Source: CBDCWQ01 sp965223435
Lineage (GTDB): Bacteria > Myxococcota > Kuafuiibacteriia > Kuafuiibacteriales > Kuafuiibacteriaceae
Direction: 5' to 3'
Length of the DNA: 64,000 bases
NCBI GenBank assembly: GCA_965223435.1
Contig: CBDCWQ010000018.1
Span: 641,196-705,195, forward strand
Shown here: positions 26,901 through 35,800 of the stretch, piece after piece
How the letters are laid out: each line of letters starts with the position of its first letter
Position numbering within the stretch: the stretch's first letter is position 1
Made by a program: the position numbers and the translations under genes
Notes under the pieces: model-generated
What the model saw: only the letters and a program-made list of their open reading frames with translations
What the model was told of the DNA's origin: nothing
The model's database searches: none

Positions 26901-29179
26901 GGACGCAAGGCTATTCGGTGGTTGCTGGTCGGTTGATTACGAACGAAAGCGATCGAAAAACGCCCATCCATTGGCCCGCGATGCCCGCCAACGACCTTAC
27001 AGCCCAAAGACTATTTTTTGAGAGCGATTTTCCTCGTTGGATTCGTAACCAACTCGACCAAGACGGTTCGCTTCCGAAGACGGCGGATGGCCGATACCGA
27101 TTCACGGTGAAGAATGTGGCCCCTTACCATGTGGCCTACCCTCCCTACGTGTTCTCCTTGTCAAAGGAAGTGAGCATTGATGTGGGCCAGGGGAAGAAGA
27201 TCGAGATTGCCTACTGGCAGCCAGGCGTGATTCCCGGCCACGGGACGGAAGCGGTACTCAAGAACTATCGTTCGCTGTCAAAGGAGCAGCAGGATTTGTG
27301 GCGATCGCTTGCCTCTTCATACGATCAGGATTGGGTTCGATCGCACCATGAAACCGAGATTGACCTGAAGCTTCGAGAAGAACACCCTGCTTCTATCCCC
27401 CCAACCATCAAGGAAAATAGCACGGGACTCGACGCGGAAGCGATCATGGCTTCCCTCCCAGACATGCCTATTGGCCTCCAAGCGTTTCCAACTTTTCGCA
27501 AGAGAGTGCAAGACGTCCTGGGTGCGCCTCATTTTCAGTCCCTCACGGTGGACGTGCCCAATCTGGAGGGAACCCTCGACGCGCTCAATCTGGAGGGAAC
27601 CCTCGACCAGTACATGACCCAGTCGATCTCCTTAGGCGTCGATTCAGAGTTTAAGGTGGTCACTGCGCAGGAAGCCAGGTTGGTCTACCAAGGACAGGAT
27701 GCGGCAGGCGTCCCGCTCAAGAAGGTTCTTATTTTCTCTTGGGCTGAAGACGCTCCTCAGGAGCTCGGAGATAGGATCAAAGAAACGCCCACGCAGGGGT
27801 TTCAGCCTGAAAACAAGCAAGAGATTGACCCCGAGCCCAACACCGATCCCACCGGCAACATGTTCTTGGCCGGAGGCCGCATCGATACGGGACCACTCAA
27901 AGAGCGCCTCCAAGATGCGGAAAAGGTACTCGATATGATTTTCACGCCGCTGGGAATCGCCATTCAAGCGGCGGAGCCTCATCTGCCCGAGCGGCACCAG
28001 GTTCAACCCTCCATACAGAAACGGTTTCTCGAGCAGACGCAGTCTCTTCGTAATGACATTGCCGAGGCCCTACGTTTGCTGGAGGCGCGGGTTGATCTCA
28101 ACAGTGAGGGTCTCAAGAAAGCGACCGAGACCGCGTCGCTTGTCGAATCTGAGCTCGACAAGCTCTACGGGTCCGCGCGTCATTTTCATCTCAGCATCCT
28201 CGAGGGGTTTGTACCCGAGCCTTATCCGGAAGGTCTGGTGTCGGTGGTGGAGACCCTTCAATACCTGCGTTACCTTCGCACTTCAGAAGCGAGTCTGCAG
28301 TACCTCAAAGAGCGAAACGTGAGTGTACTTGAGCAGGCCCTCTTGGACTCCGCTGAACTTGAGTCGATGGTGGCGAGTGATCAGGGCTTTCTTCACGATG
28401 TGGGAAAAATGCCGGCCGCCTGGACGAACACGGAGCGGCTCCTGAGGCGGGTGGGAGTGGCGTCGAGTGTCTGGAAGAACACCAAGCGCATCTTTCCTGG
28501 CGGAAAGGATGATCTTTCCATCGATTCTTTCTCGTCGGTGCTTGGTCCCGTTCGTGCTTTGACGACGAACATTCTCTTCGATTACGTCATTTTTCTCGAG
28601 GACGGTCCGCTTATCGAAGAGACGCTGGAATGGCTCCTCGATATTGCAGAAGTGCCCCCTCCGTATCAGGATGAGCAGATAGCAAAGCCGGGCCTATCGC
28701 CCACAGAACGCTTGGAGCTAAACAAAGAGGCCCAGACCCGAATTCGCCACATACAGAATGTGCGAGAAGGACTTGAACAATCGTGGGCCAAGGCGCTGTC
28801 AACGGACGAGGTAGTCAACTTGTGGGCCAGTGCCGAAAACCTATTGGCGTCGTGGGACCCCTCCAGCCCTTTGCCTCCCGGACTCGTTTTGATCCTCCGT
28901 CAACTGGTCGAGTGGAAAAACCACAAGAAGTCTTACGATCAAGAGATCCGCGACTACAATACTGCCGTGACGAAATTGAAGCCGATTCTCAACCTATTGC
29001 AAGACCCTCTTTATACCCCGCCCCCATATTTCGACTTGGGGTTAGAGAGCGACGATGTCATCTTGATTCGCCTTCTCCGTGCCAAGGCCAGGGGACTTGA
29101 GATCGATGAAAGTCTCCTCAAAGAGGAATACCAGCGGTGGTTGAATATGGGCACGATCATGCCGTTGTCGGAAGATTAA
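17942..29179 (+). CDS. Giant exported protein with FN3, Asp-box propeller, alpha/alpha toroid and four tandem C-terminal modules
   Basis: Start chosen at 17942 for the GGGGG ribosome site; 17930 is in frame. About 3745 residues, uninterrupted. Order: signal peptide (WLIAWMLSTVPVYAG, to about 23); GWN-type domain (about 32-180); FN3 (about 200-296); beta-propeller with Asp boxes SRDGGQTF and SEDGGLSW (about 330-850); alpha/alpha toroid (about 1030-1560, GWPFSWNTRDDDW, GTHYFQNAFRDPYIAP); a second helical toroid-like segment (about 1610-1890); a long unrecognised region; four ~168-residue repeats beginning near 2664, 2832, 3009 and 3169; and a helical tail. Presumably secreted or cell-surface. 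The N-terminal half is paralogous to the gene at 29814. Toroid folds occur in glycosidases, lyases and cyclases, but no catalytic residues could be assigned. Function unknown. Confidence 0.92.
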   Translation: MPNGASYGWLIAWMLSTVPVYAGPVEQSQRLEPGWNLTRLSSEDLRVLKGMAQSSDLRVWRATSPAKPDERVPLQPLSSLELEAGPDGGYWIWSARPLEISIAKTPIPSDEALPVVSGEGWYFYAVVRPQLYADSNIDRLLRWDRAAQAYVSVSAGTTLQVGEGYWGYFLAARAPPLTGTCLSVNGCFDDLRDGDLMRPQAPSHLSLSAAKKTIRLWWRAPSLFENGSLLSPLVPVTYRIYRDGQPVETVGELSYQEELPARKQSYHYAVTALVSFGGGQGLESEFSTPVKIQVLEPGPGPVPGAFEVPSPVTDGVLDASFPKTALSRKGEQVHAHVAYVVNNPDGTEEIRMIGSPKAGRANTFGAPLSLRAVPPSVKVAELALAAKNAMVFVAWLERDSAPTAETRSRVYGRESRDGGQTFGDTRTIHESPLWKRNLDVAYDGDGGLHLVYGESHKVYYQKGVDGEPVNVFDERKRMPTTGFVPYMAQYEPDAKEGCACPSCWCEEFYPLSEEPNPKDGGRPLGPYTYRTEQNYMLEPSLHVDDDKVTIIARQTKMWDNHLVPNPAWASMLTNPRYSDKVVERLRPTKLVLGWKAVWKQAYEVGDDLLWDGLGFRVQYLYQGTWHHQDQIKIAQRPLRPGAWSQPVVRTVSGREAHEDAGFRIGAWKNDTEQRFRISLVADGFEGAFENRPSHPKVYTSPDGTMVAAFEKGSSENPNQPDQNPIHLAFSEDGGLSWSPSRVVARGYLPQLAVASGQETAVVFYAPSGEDSGGIQALQYVQGDALRESFLLSTETPAKMHPTNHGTGADGLSRVPSLSAEGALFFAAWVRRAQGPGDRDRIVVSRSSRLEAFSHLDVIAPEGVALQQSAAITVEAQNKYHMRVGHGGEVRMMGASGASADGRAYGPVSGGESLGLSLQDGQVTWVSSVERTVAPPPWAGLATPGLSSVDLALAYESASDQDWVGYETMLVSGNASGNLYRALAFRDGLLKPGLGEGPEPRFYYQVEYTPSVVEQTSQESDNAGLASDSRFLAKFERVWAYTQGIALAQLARGEKEEDLLKARGMARYLCQKAVRDPSGEILGWPFSWNTRDDDWKDARLVTGANAWVVQGLGVFLASKAYRSMPDGDDKKALPGCYMEGLRGLKRHRRPLSVRGTDVVLMTAGWTTEGLQHAGAPWVIQTQKGEALTKDPHETWAYYSVLDAIGYDEFRETDVWTCKSDGVTPCPSLTKNDPSWQKKALDQASHWTALRRRVPAQNTVTEHNLDVLSVLNHALGHRDELSFLSEAKLEELKEWRDRLRGGIFSVLLDTEGWKEEFRQELDEIDASLRSGVARTKSQQAHLEHRKDRMALALEHKDLSRIITGGELISDSENRYTLRPSLHSAIDNCSWLSLSVDYASLPTMPAEDPSTATARLGQCLEYTILQYVKDLRFGPKLCDAKTNSCPPEKTYRGTHYFQNAFRDPYIAPSELQESSYHLEATMGLIAGLLRFSEAHPEHPRSPVFAVEARALWAGAQAFVRDYGFAYSSQRIQDLSTQLSSSTAALWFIDVHEAFALADRDLDRPLRPYFEGFEGTGVSDRKRAAVEALFVKRADGDAEADAALLVQPGEEQKPHVLIKDQALALLAAVVYEKPALASAWAKGLLSTAVKYTEGEDSRLEFPYRAWGSNGQPVDAVRDVETSMWALYALASYVDASLSTPLKEEIVSVVSLGFETLFAHHVEGNEGQLAGLARSSETDPHGLATWIASRGIPEQAFASLSDNIMFYFALERWARMADGFAEREARTRLGVLQERLFSLCGLRDNRPPARLAIEGEPYWASTHADDYGRCALFFAHRGRIDAALHIIDAAVQVQDASPQLERSFPWVLFGRRAIAAVDPRQDEMAFLKMATDSGADDSLADHAAFLLLNRPRGVLGAFAPRLVPEAPREALALEPEPSSLGLVEKRLASRALDLVSTLLASEFKPYRFDAIVSEILRVRWAHDRLLQHAAMSFDDSARLVGYELSDGLCEPGAWLRRAFVSLEDYFGMDCRLVRQSIARLFESRGGLEGSAWVAAFEFGPARTRSEFGQDVLFESLGRGFDASPARLRLGSDSVYGFGSGPTSFDAYRGRPSVAVPAQASLGEVREAIRRRKQTAIEDALRDAGADALSSDDHAPSKIFYELAGLDVIEAFNPASPVYWSREAVEFRIARSGVFEGGVQYMLHNRPQAAPAFPLESEHAVNVSFLRRRINVLADGRLFVFGKMAGVSNEAQARWQTSVHRSLRTGVISSPGLQTLFDGLALDDEERVFWQKSLHLQPDPLIQLLPSSTDVLTVSVAAPSLDNVLLAISRLTEELALSGAGEEREGTVEFGRLLLLARGKLVSKFGQSLEKSLDDMSGFSPLLSIPLLAGVEAVAFLGGAEVDASLETILAGPRLPSPEFWEEVGVVEAKHVVSQPTAAYFRPEDDIRREVSIYPKDPHIENPLTQAPVSFEEDGLYFIKMDWWGMESPLGNIGVLNPQKDALWPVFRLRSTRPASEIIQDFVHSHKLWQLLAPRADGFSDGMREGWLHLLELAIRGAFNVPGAEKFGAGRGGFPRFGVGPKADGPGIYGGRRQEPFFSASDGSSTGDDTSQNPGAPGDTPSELNWTAFKHSRVARGLDEPFPFVPVSENVDFDRLEMPEAVDYEAFTRIQWPMMPLHGPDQTTFFAQVAKVAKEKLERGRSIKSSAGRILDGWKIEDPKNRIVTAFEWMTEFQSGSTVSYLWTLDPTVIPGEDWWEVVQNHDGLNINNLDVWQKGASKQERQRVSNAIYEWLRHEHKEKRKETLASTGAAGAESLSLSLPSSVHPRVEHSLDSADIDWINPGTMPLDPAQTSSFLQGAKALEKRLAEGLKARGFEPGETRHRVVEEIVHPKTMKSILLNYRFQMDVGDADYVTILWKVETKPSSEVLKYKDGGWVLLGNTDAELVENFSQLPTAMKNAWDATASKEGKDALLLAGERTATAGLKEDNIRFGRTQGYSVVAGRLITNESDRKTPIHWPAMPANDLTAQRLFFESDFPRWIRNQLDQDGSLPKTADGRYRFTVKNVAPYHVAYPPYVFSLSKEVSIDVGQGKKIEIAYWQPGVIPGHGTEAVLKNYRSLSKEQQDLWRSLASSYDQDWVRSHHETEIDLKLREEHPASIPPTIKENSTGLDAEAIMASLPDMPIGLQAFPTFRKRVQDVLGAPHFQSLTVDVPNLEGTLDALNLEGTLDQYMTQSISLGVDSEFKVVTAQEARLVYQGQDAAGVPLKKVLIFSWAEDAPQELGDRIKETPTQGFQPENKQEIDPEPNTDPTGNMFLAGGRIDTGPLKERLQDAEKVLDMIFTPLGIAIQAAEPHLPERHQVQPSIQKRFLEQTQSLRNDIAEALRLLEARVDLNSEGLKKATETASLVESELDKLYGSARHFHLSILEGFVPEPYPEGLVSVVETLQYLRYLRTSEASLQYLKERNVSVLEQALLDSAELESMVASDQGFLHDVGKMPAAWTNTERLLRRVGVASSVWKNTKRIFPGGKDDLSIDSFSSVLGPVRALTTNILFDYVIFLEDGPLIEETLEWLLDIAEVPPPYQDEQIAKPGLSPTERLELNKEAQTRIRHIQNVREGLEQSWAKALSTDEVVNLWASAENLLASWDPSSPLPPGLVLILRQLVEWKNHKKSYDQEIRDYNTAVTKLKPILNLLQDPLYTPPPYFDLGLESDDVILIRLLRAKARGLEIDESLLKEEYQRWLNMGTIMPLSED

Positions 29180-29813
29180 TCCTTCGCATCACTTCGATAT
29201 ACTACGGGCTGTCTGTGCGCGTAGCTTTAGTCACCGCCCATTCGGGGGTCCGGTCCGAAGTGACTGGCCCATCCGTTGCCCTCTGTTCACAGCAAGTCAC
29301 GGGTTCCATCCGTATGCTACGCTGGTGACCCGTTGGAGCCCCCCCGGCTTTGCGAGGCTCTGCGGGGGAGGCACCCTGAGTTTGACATTTCGGGGAGTCG
29401 TTCGGTCCTCTCGGAGACGGAAATCTGGGAAAGAGCTTTCGTCCACGTCCACCCCAACGTCTACGTGGTCGTGGTCGTGGTCGTGGTCGGCTGTTTGGGC
29501 AAACCGAACCGAGGCATTTATGAGTTTTGCGAGTATCGCTGTTCGTTCATTCGGACAGCCGCTTTGGACGGCCCCCCTATCCTGAAGCCCTCGGCTTTGG
29601 TGGAGGAGGACGTCACTGGGCCGTGAGACTAAGGGGCCGCTCTAGCACGGGCAGACGGTTCGCGTGCTCAACGGTGTGACCCAAATGGCTAAACGCTCGT
29701 TGCGCGTTTGGTTTTTTGGGCTCATTTTAACGCAAGGTTTTGAGCGAAGCCTTGAATCTAAATTGAGTTGCATTTGACGGGGCGGCGAGGGAGGGTGCCT
29801 CCGGGGAGGGCTC
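29180..29813. other. Intergenic region between the giant genes
   Basis: No gene is supported. It contains a GTGGTC hexamer repeated four times (29465-29488) and the segment GGTCCGGTCCGAAGTGACTG plus GCCCATCC (29247-29274), which recurs with small changes at 29896-29926, inside the proposed start region of the next gene. GGGGAGGG lies just before the ATG at 29814. Confidence 0.5.
29465..29488. repeat. GTGGTC hexanucleotide microsatellite
   Basis: Four uninterrupted GTGGTC units lie in non-coding DNA between the giant genes. Such tracts are prone to slippage. Confidence 0.75.
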
Positions 29814-32800
29814 ATGGCGACAGTCCTTGAAAAGGTATTTCGTGTCACTTTTAGTACAGATTTCGGGTCAAGTGGAGTACGGGGGCGGTTTTACGGGTCC
29901 CGGTCCGAAGTGAACTTGGCCCATCCATGGGCAGAGGCAGCGGTCTCACATGCGGAAGTTGGTCTGGGTCCCGCGCCCGCCAGGCGTTGTCCTCAACCCA
30001 GTCGTCTTGGCGGATTCTCGAGGAGCTTCCGTGTTGGGCTGAGTGCTTTCTTTTGTGCCACGCTGGTTGGAGTAGGCCTCCCTGCAGACGGTGCTCCAGT
30101 TTCTATCCGCGTCGCACCCGGTTGGAATTTGGTTGCCATGCCCCTTGACGAGGACGGTACAGTTTTTCAGTCATGGAAGTCACGGGGCCTTTCATTGTGG
30201 GGTGCCCACGCCTCGGGGGTAGCGGCGACGGACGGGCTTGTGGAGCTCGTGTCCTTCACGGGCGAGGGAGGCATTTGGGTGTACGCCGAACAAAGCCTGG
30301 AGCTTCCGTTCCCGGGCGCGGCACATTCAGGTCCAATCGATTCTGGCTGGAACTTTATCCAGGTGGCTGAAGACGCCCACCATGCAGATACGACTATCGA
30401 TCATCTTTATCGATGGGATGCGAAAGCCCAAAGGTATACGCCGGTGCCGTTGGGCGAGACTCTCCGACAGGGTTTTGGCTATTGGGGCCATGTAGGGCGC
30501 TTGGGTGCTCCCTTGGAACGGCTGGCGCAAGCGACGGACGCGGGTCGCGAAACTTCTTGGGCGCCTTCGCGTTTGATGGCTGCCCCCAGTGGGATGGCTG
30601 CGTTGTTGGCTTGGACCGAACCATCGGGTTTTGGTGGTGATAGCACCGCTTCTGAGGGTGGAAGGCAGTACCGCGTTTACCGTGATGGGGCGGTGGTCGC
30701 CGAAGTCGACCGGCCTCAGCATGAGGATGCCGTACCCAAGAAGGAAAGGGCATATCGGTACTACGTCACCGCTGTGGTCAAAGACGCCAGTGGCAACGCC
30801 CTGGAATCGCCACCATCCAATGTCGTGGTTCTTGACTTTCAGACCGTCGCGCCGGCCGCTGCGCCCGGCGATTTCGAGGCGCCGAGCGTCTTGGGCCGAG
30901 TCGAGGGTCAGGTGGGTCCGCAGAAAGTCGCCCTGTCGGCTCGAGGCGAAGGTGCGCGGGCCCATTCGGTCTACGTGGTGAAAAAGGGTGAGGCCGGTGG
31001 CGCAGAGCTTTTTTACCGACGAAGCGAGAAGGCTGCCAAGGAGGACAGTTTTGACGCGCCGCAAACGCTCGTTGCGTTGACCAGAGATTGGATGATCACG
31101 GGCCTTCAGGTTGCGGCGCGAGGACAGAAGGCGATCGTTGTCTGGGTGCAAGAGAATGAAGCCAGCGGTCAGCAGGAGCTTTGGATTTCAAAGAGCGAGT
31201 CGGCGGGCGCACACTTTTCGGAGCCTGCGCTGGTGCGTGGCAATCAAGCATGGAAGCGTGGCATTGACGTGGGTTACGATCGCTTTGGCCAGGTCCATCT
31301 GGTTTGGGGCGAGGCAAGCAAGGTGTACTACCTAAAAGGCCTAGAAGGAGAGCCTGAAAACGTCTTTGACGCTCAGGTACGTGACAGGAACGAAATCGTT
31401 GTCGATTACCTTCATTTTTACGAGGAAGGCTGCAACACACCGTCTCCATGTGGCTGTGGATTTTCCCGGGAGCGGTATAGCTACGCGCTTGAGATCAATC
31501 CCGAGACGGGCCAGCCCTTTGGGCCGTACCTCTACCGCACCGAGGAAGCTTGGGTGTACGACCCCGCGCTTGAAATCGATCACGAAAAAGTGAGCATCGT
31601 CGCCTGGCAAGACCGAATGTGGGACAATCGCCCGGTCCCCAATCCAGATTGGCGTGGCGACTACGCTTCGGTGGTGCCCCCGGCTCCCAACGAATGCTAT
31701 CTGGATGGAACGCGCCGATACCAAGAAGGCTTTATGCAAGTTTGGCAGCCTCGATCCGGCGCCAAACACGCACCGCCGATGGATCTCGATGTGACTCGCA
31801 GCCGCGCTTGGTATTTCTACGCGCACGACGGAACCTGGCATGAGCAGGACCAGATTCGTGTGGCCCAACGCCCCCTCGTTGCCGGGGCTTGGGCGGCGCC
31901 CAAGAAGGCCCGGGTCGAGATTCCCACGTGGCCCATCGAGCGCGGTTTGTTGACTTGGTCCGAACGGGAGCAGTCCGTTGAGGGCGGATGGCGCCAAGGC
32001 CTCTGGAAGGACGGTCGCCTTCAAAATTGGCGATTCTCGGTGGTGCTGGATGCGGACCGGGGTCTGAATGGCGGCGGAACGTCGAATCCAGCGCTTGTCT
32101 CAACGCCGTCGGGTGCCTTGGTGGTTGCGTACGAGCGCTGGTCGGGGGCCGAACCGGAGCCGCACGACGACCATCGTGGTTCAAGCGACCGCCACATTGT
32201 CGTCCGGGGCTCTGATGATGGTGGACTTCACTGGTCCGATCCCATTCCCGTGGGCTACGGCTATGCGCCTGATCTCTCTGTGACTGCCGACGGTGAGGTC
32301 GGCGTGGCGTTTTACGCCGCGGATCGTGGCGCGCTCCCTGCTGAAGTTCAGATTGCACGCAGCCGTGACCTCCAAACCTGGGTCAGTACCAGCGTGAGTG
32401 CCCCGAGTCTTCGAGCCACCGCAGGCGACATGAGTTTCGCCTCAAACGATCCTTTGGGTACACCCGCACTCGCGGCTGAGGGAGATCTGTTTGTCGTGAC
32501 CTGGACGGGTGAAGACAAAGTGAGAGGAGGGGTTCCGGGCGAACGGATTCTGACCAGCCGCGCGTCCCGTGTGGCTGAAGCTCAACGCTACGATATCTCC
32601 CACGAGGACAAGGTCGCCGTGGGGGAGAGCATCAGGTTTACGGTGACCGCCGTGAACGAGTACGACATGCGGGTCAATGTGCAGGGCGGAGTGCGGGTGG
32701 AAACCACGACCGGATCAGGTCACGGAGGTTCTGCGGCGTCGGGGCGCACAGATTCGGGCCACTTTCAATCCGGAACCGGACACCGCGGCGGGGCTGCGTT

Positions 32801-35800
32801 TCAATCGGTGGTTCAGCTTGAGCACGGACAAGCTACGCTCTATTCGGTGGTGGATGACACTGAGTCGACCATCACCGTTCGCGGGGTCGATGAAGGCGGT
32901 GGCATCGAAGCGGTGTCGATGTCCGTCGAGGCCTATCCAAGTGGCGCGAAGGGAAACTATCTACGGGCGGTCGATGCGCGAAACACTTTGCTTCGCACCG
33001 TTGTGGACGAAGCGACCCACAGAACGTGGACCTACCAGGTTGAGTATGCACCCAAGCAAGAAGGCCTGAACGGGGGGATCCCGGTTGAGCGTTTTGGTTC
33101 GGACTCTGAATATCTCGCAGGTTTTGAGCGCGTATGGGTCTACACCCAAGGTATCGCCCTCGCTCAGCTTTCAAAGCAGAACGATATCGAGTCGATGGGG
33201 TGGGCCCAAGGCCTGGCGCGCTTTTTGTGTGATCACGCGCGCCGGGGAAGCTTCGAAGGCGAAGAGATCATTCGCGGGTGGCCTTTTTCTTGGAACACCA
33301 AAAACGACACCTGGAAAGACGTCCGTCTGGTGACAGGTGCCAACGCCTGGGCGATTCACGGTCTCGGCACGTTCATCGTATCCGAGGCGTTTCGCCGATT
33401 GGAAGGATGGGAGCAGGCACAACTTCGAACCTGCTATCACCAGGCAATCCGTGGGCTTGAAGAACACCGCCGTGCGGTGATCGATCCCAAAACCGGCCAC
33501 ACCGTGACCCTCATGACCGCGGGCTGGACCGCTCTTGGCCTCCAACACGCAAGCCACCCAGCATCGATTCGGCGACCGGGGTCCGAAGCTGGCCAGGCGC
33601 CCTTTGAGGAAGATGCCGGGGGCGAATGGGCCTACTACAGTGTGCTCGATGCCCTGGGCTATGAGACGTTTAATGCATTGCGTCCCCCCGAGATCAAGCG
33701 ACTGCCTTCACCGGACGCCGCGGTATCCGCAACCGGCCCGCGGGTTCTGAGCGAACGCGACTTGGCGTTGCTCAAGACGCCGGTTCAGGCTCAGAACGTC
33801 GTCACCGAACACAATCTCGATGTGCTCAGTGTGTTGAACCATGCGATTGCCCACAGTGAAGACACCGGGTTGACCGGCGTACAGGGTCTAAAGTCCTGGA
33901 GGGATGCGCTACGCGCGGCCATTTTTTCGGTGCTTTGGGACGAGGCGGGCTGGCGGGACGGTCTTCGACGCGCGCGGGATGATGCCGGCATCGACGCTGA
34001 GCATCGCGCGCGCATCGATGCGGCCCTCGATGAAAATTCGTTGGGCAGGGTGATCACGGGCGGTGAGCTGGTTGGAGGCGCGGCGCCCTATGGATTCGCC
34101 CCCAGCGTGCACGTGGCCATCGACAATTGTAGCTGGCTTTCCTTGTCGGTTGACTACCACGCGCTTCGGGCCCACCCGGAGTACGTCAGGCGTCTCGGGC
34201 AGTGCCTGGAGTACACCGAACTTCATTTCGCCAAGAACCTGACTTTCGAATCGAGAACCTATTACGGCACCCACTACTTTCAAAACGCCTTTCGAGATCC
34301 CTACATCGCGCCCAGCGCGCTTCAAGCGTCCTCGTACCATCTCGAAGCGACGACCGGCCTGATTTTGGGCCTCGAAAGGTTCGCCAGGGCCCAGCCCGAT
34401 CATCCTCGGTCAGCGCTTTTTGGCCAAAAAGTGAACGCGCTTTGGGATGGTGTGCAGTCTTTTGTCACCGATTTTGGTTTTCCGTATTCCAGCCAGCGTA
34501 TTCAAGATCTATCGACCTTGCTTTCCTCAAGTACCGCGGCCATTTGGTTCATCGATGTCTACGAGGCGCTTGATGGCGGCGAACCTCCACAAACGCCCCT
34601 CAAGAGTTACGCCGCCTATCTTCTTTCGCCAAACGAGGTCGATTTGTCGTCCCTTCGGAGCGAGGCGCCGATGATGCGATGGGTGAACAGTCAGCCAAAC
34701 ACCGCACTTGCTCTCCGTTCTGCTCGGGCTTTGGCGCCTCTTTGGCGGAGGTTTTTCACCTACGTCTCCCGAAACGCCCCTTGGACGGGCTCGTTGGCAG
34801 TAGCCCACGCTGAAGAAGATGAGGGAGGTCTTGCTCCCCAGGGCTCGCTTATCCCCGACTGGATCAAAAACAATGCAGAGTGGTGGGCGACCGGCCAAAT
34901 CGACGAAGACACTTTTATTCAAGGCATTCAGTTCTTGGTCGACGAGGGAATCATAACCGTTTCGGGGGAAAGGCCAGAGGGCCAAGGGACATCAACCGAG
35001 ACGATTCCCGATTGGGTCAAGAAAAACGCAGGCTGGTGGGCGGATGGTGCCATCGATGATCGCACTTTTCTCAACGGGATCGAGTTTCTTGCAAACCAGG
35101 GGATCATCCAGGTGGACCAGCCGGCCGGCGAAACGTTGCTCACGGCAGAGCCGATACCGTGGTCGCCCTGCGAGGTGGTGGACGGATTGGGCGGGGGGTT
35201 AGAATGTGGTGTCGTCGAAGTTCCGCTTGACTACGACGATCGAGAAAAAGGAACCATCCCAATCGCGGTTGCACGTCGGCCGGCGAATGATGCCAAGCCC
35301 TTGGGGGTGCTCCTCTTGCTCCCCGGGGGACCCGGGGACAGCGGTATTGAGACCTTACGGGTTCTGACTCTCGCTCAGATCACGGGAATTCCGCCTTCAA
35401 TGATGAGGCGCTTTGATATCGTGAGTTTCGACCGCCGAGGGGTCGGTGAAAGCGCCCCCGTCGCATGTGATAGCAACGAAGAATTTTGGCGATCCTTTGA
35501 CTATGACTTCGATGATGGCTTTGTCTGGAACGTTGTAGCCGGCAATTTTGTGGTATCTCAAGAGCAGTGCCTGGCGGGTGATTCGGCCTCGCGGTTGATG
35601 CCTTACCTCGGAAGCAAGAACGTTGCGCGGGACATGGAGCAGATTCGTTTGGCCTTGGATGTCAATGAGATGAGCATTCTGGCTTATTCCCGCGGCTCGC
35701 TCGATGCGTTGCTCTATGCAGAGGACCACGCTCGACGCATAAGGGCCCTCGTGCTGGATGGGCCCATGGATCCGGGAGTCAGTTTACTGGATGTGCATGG

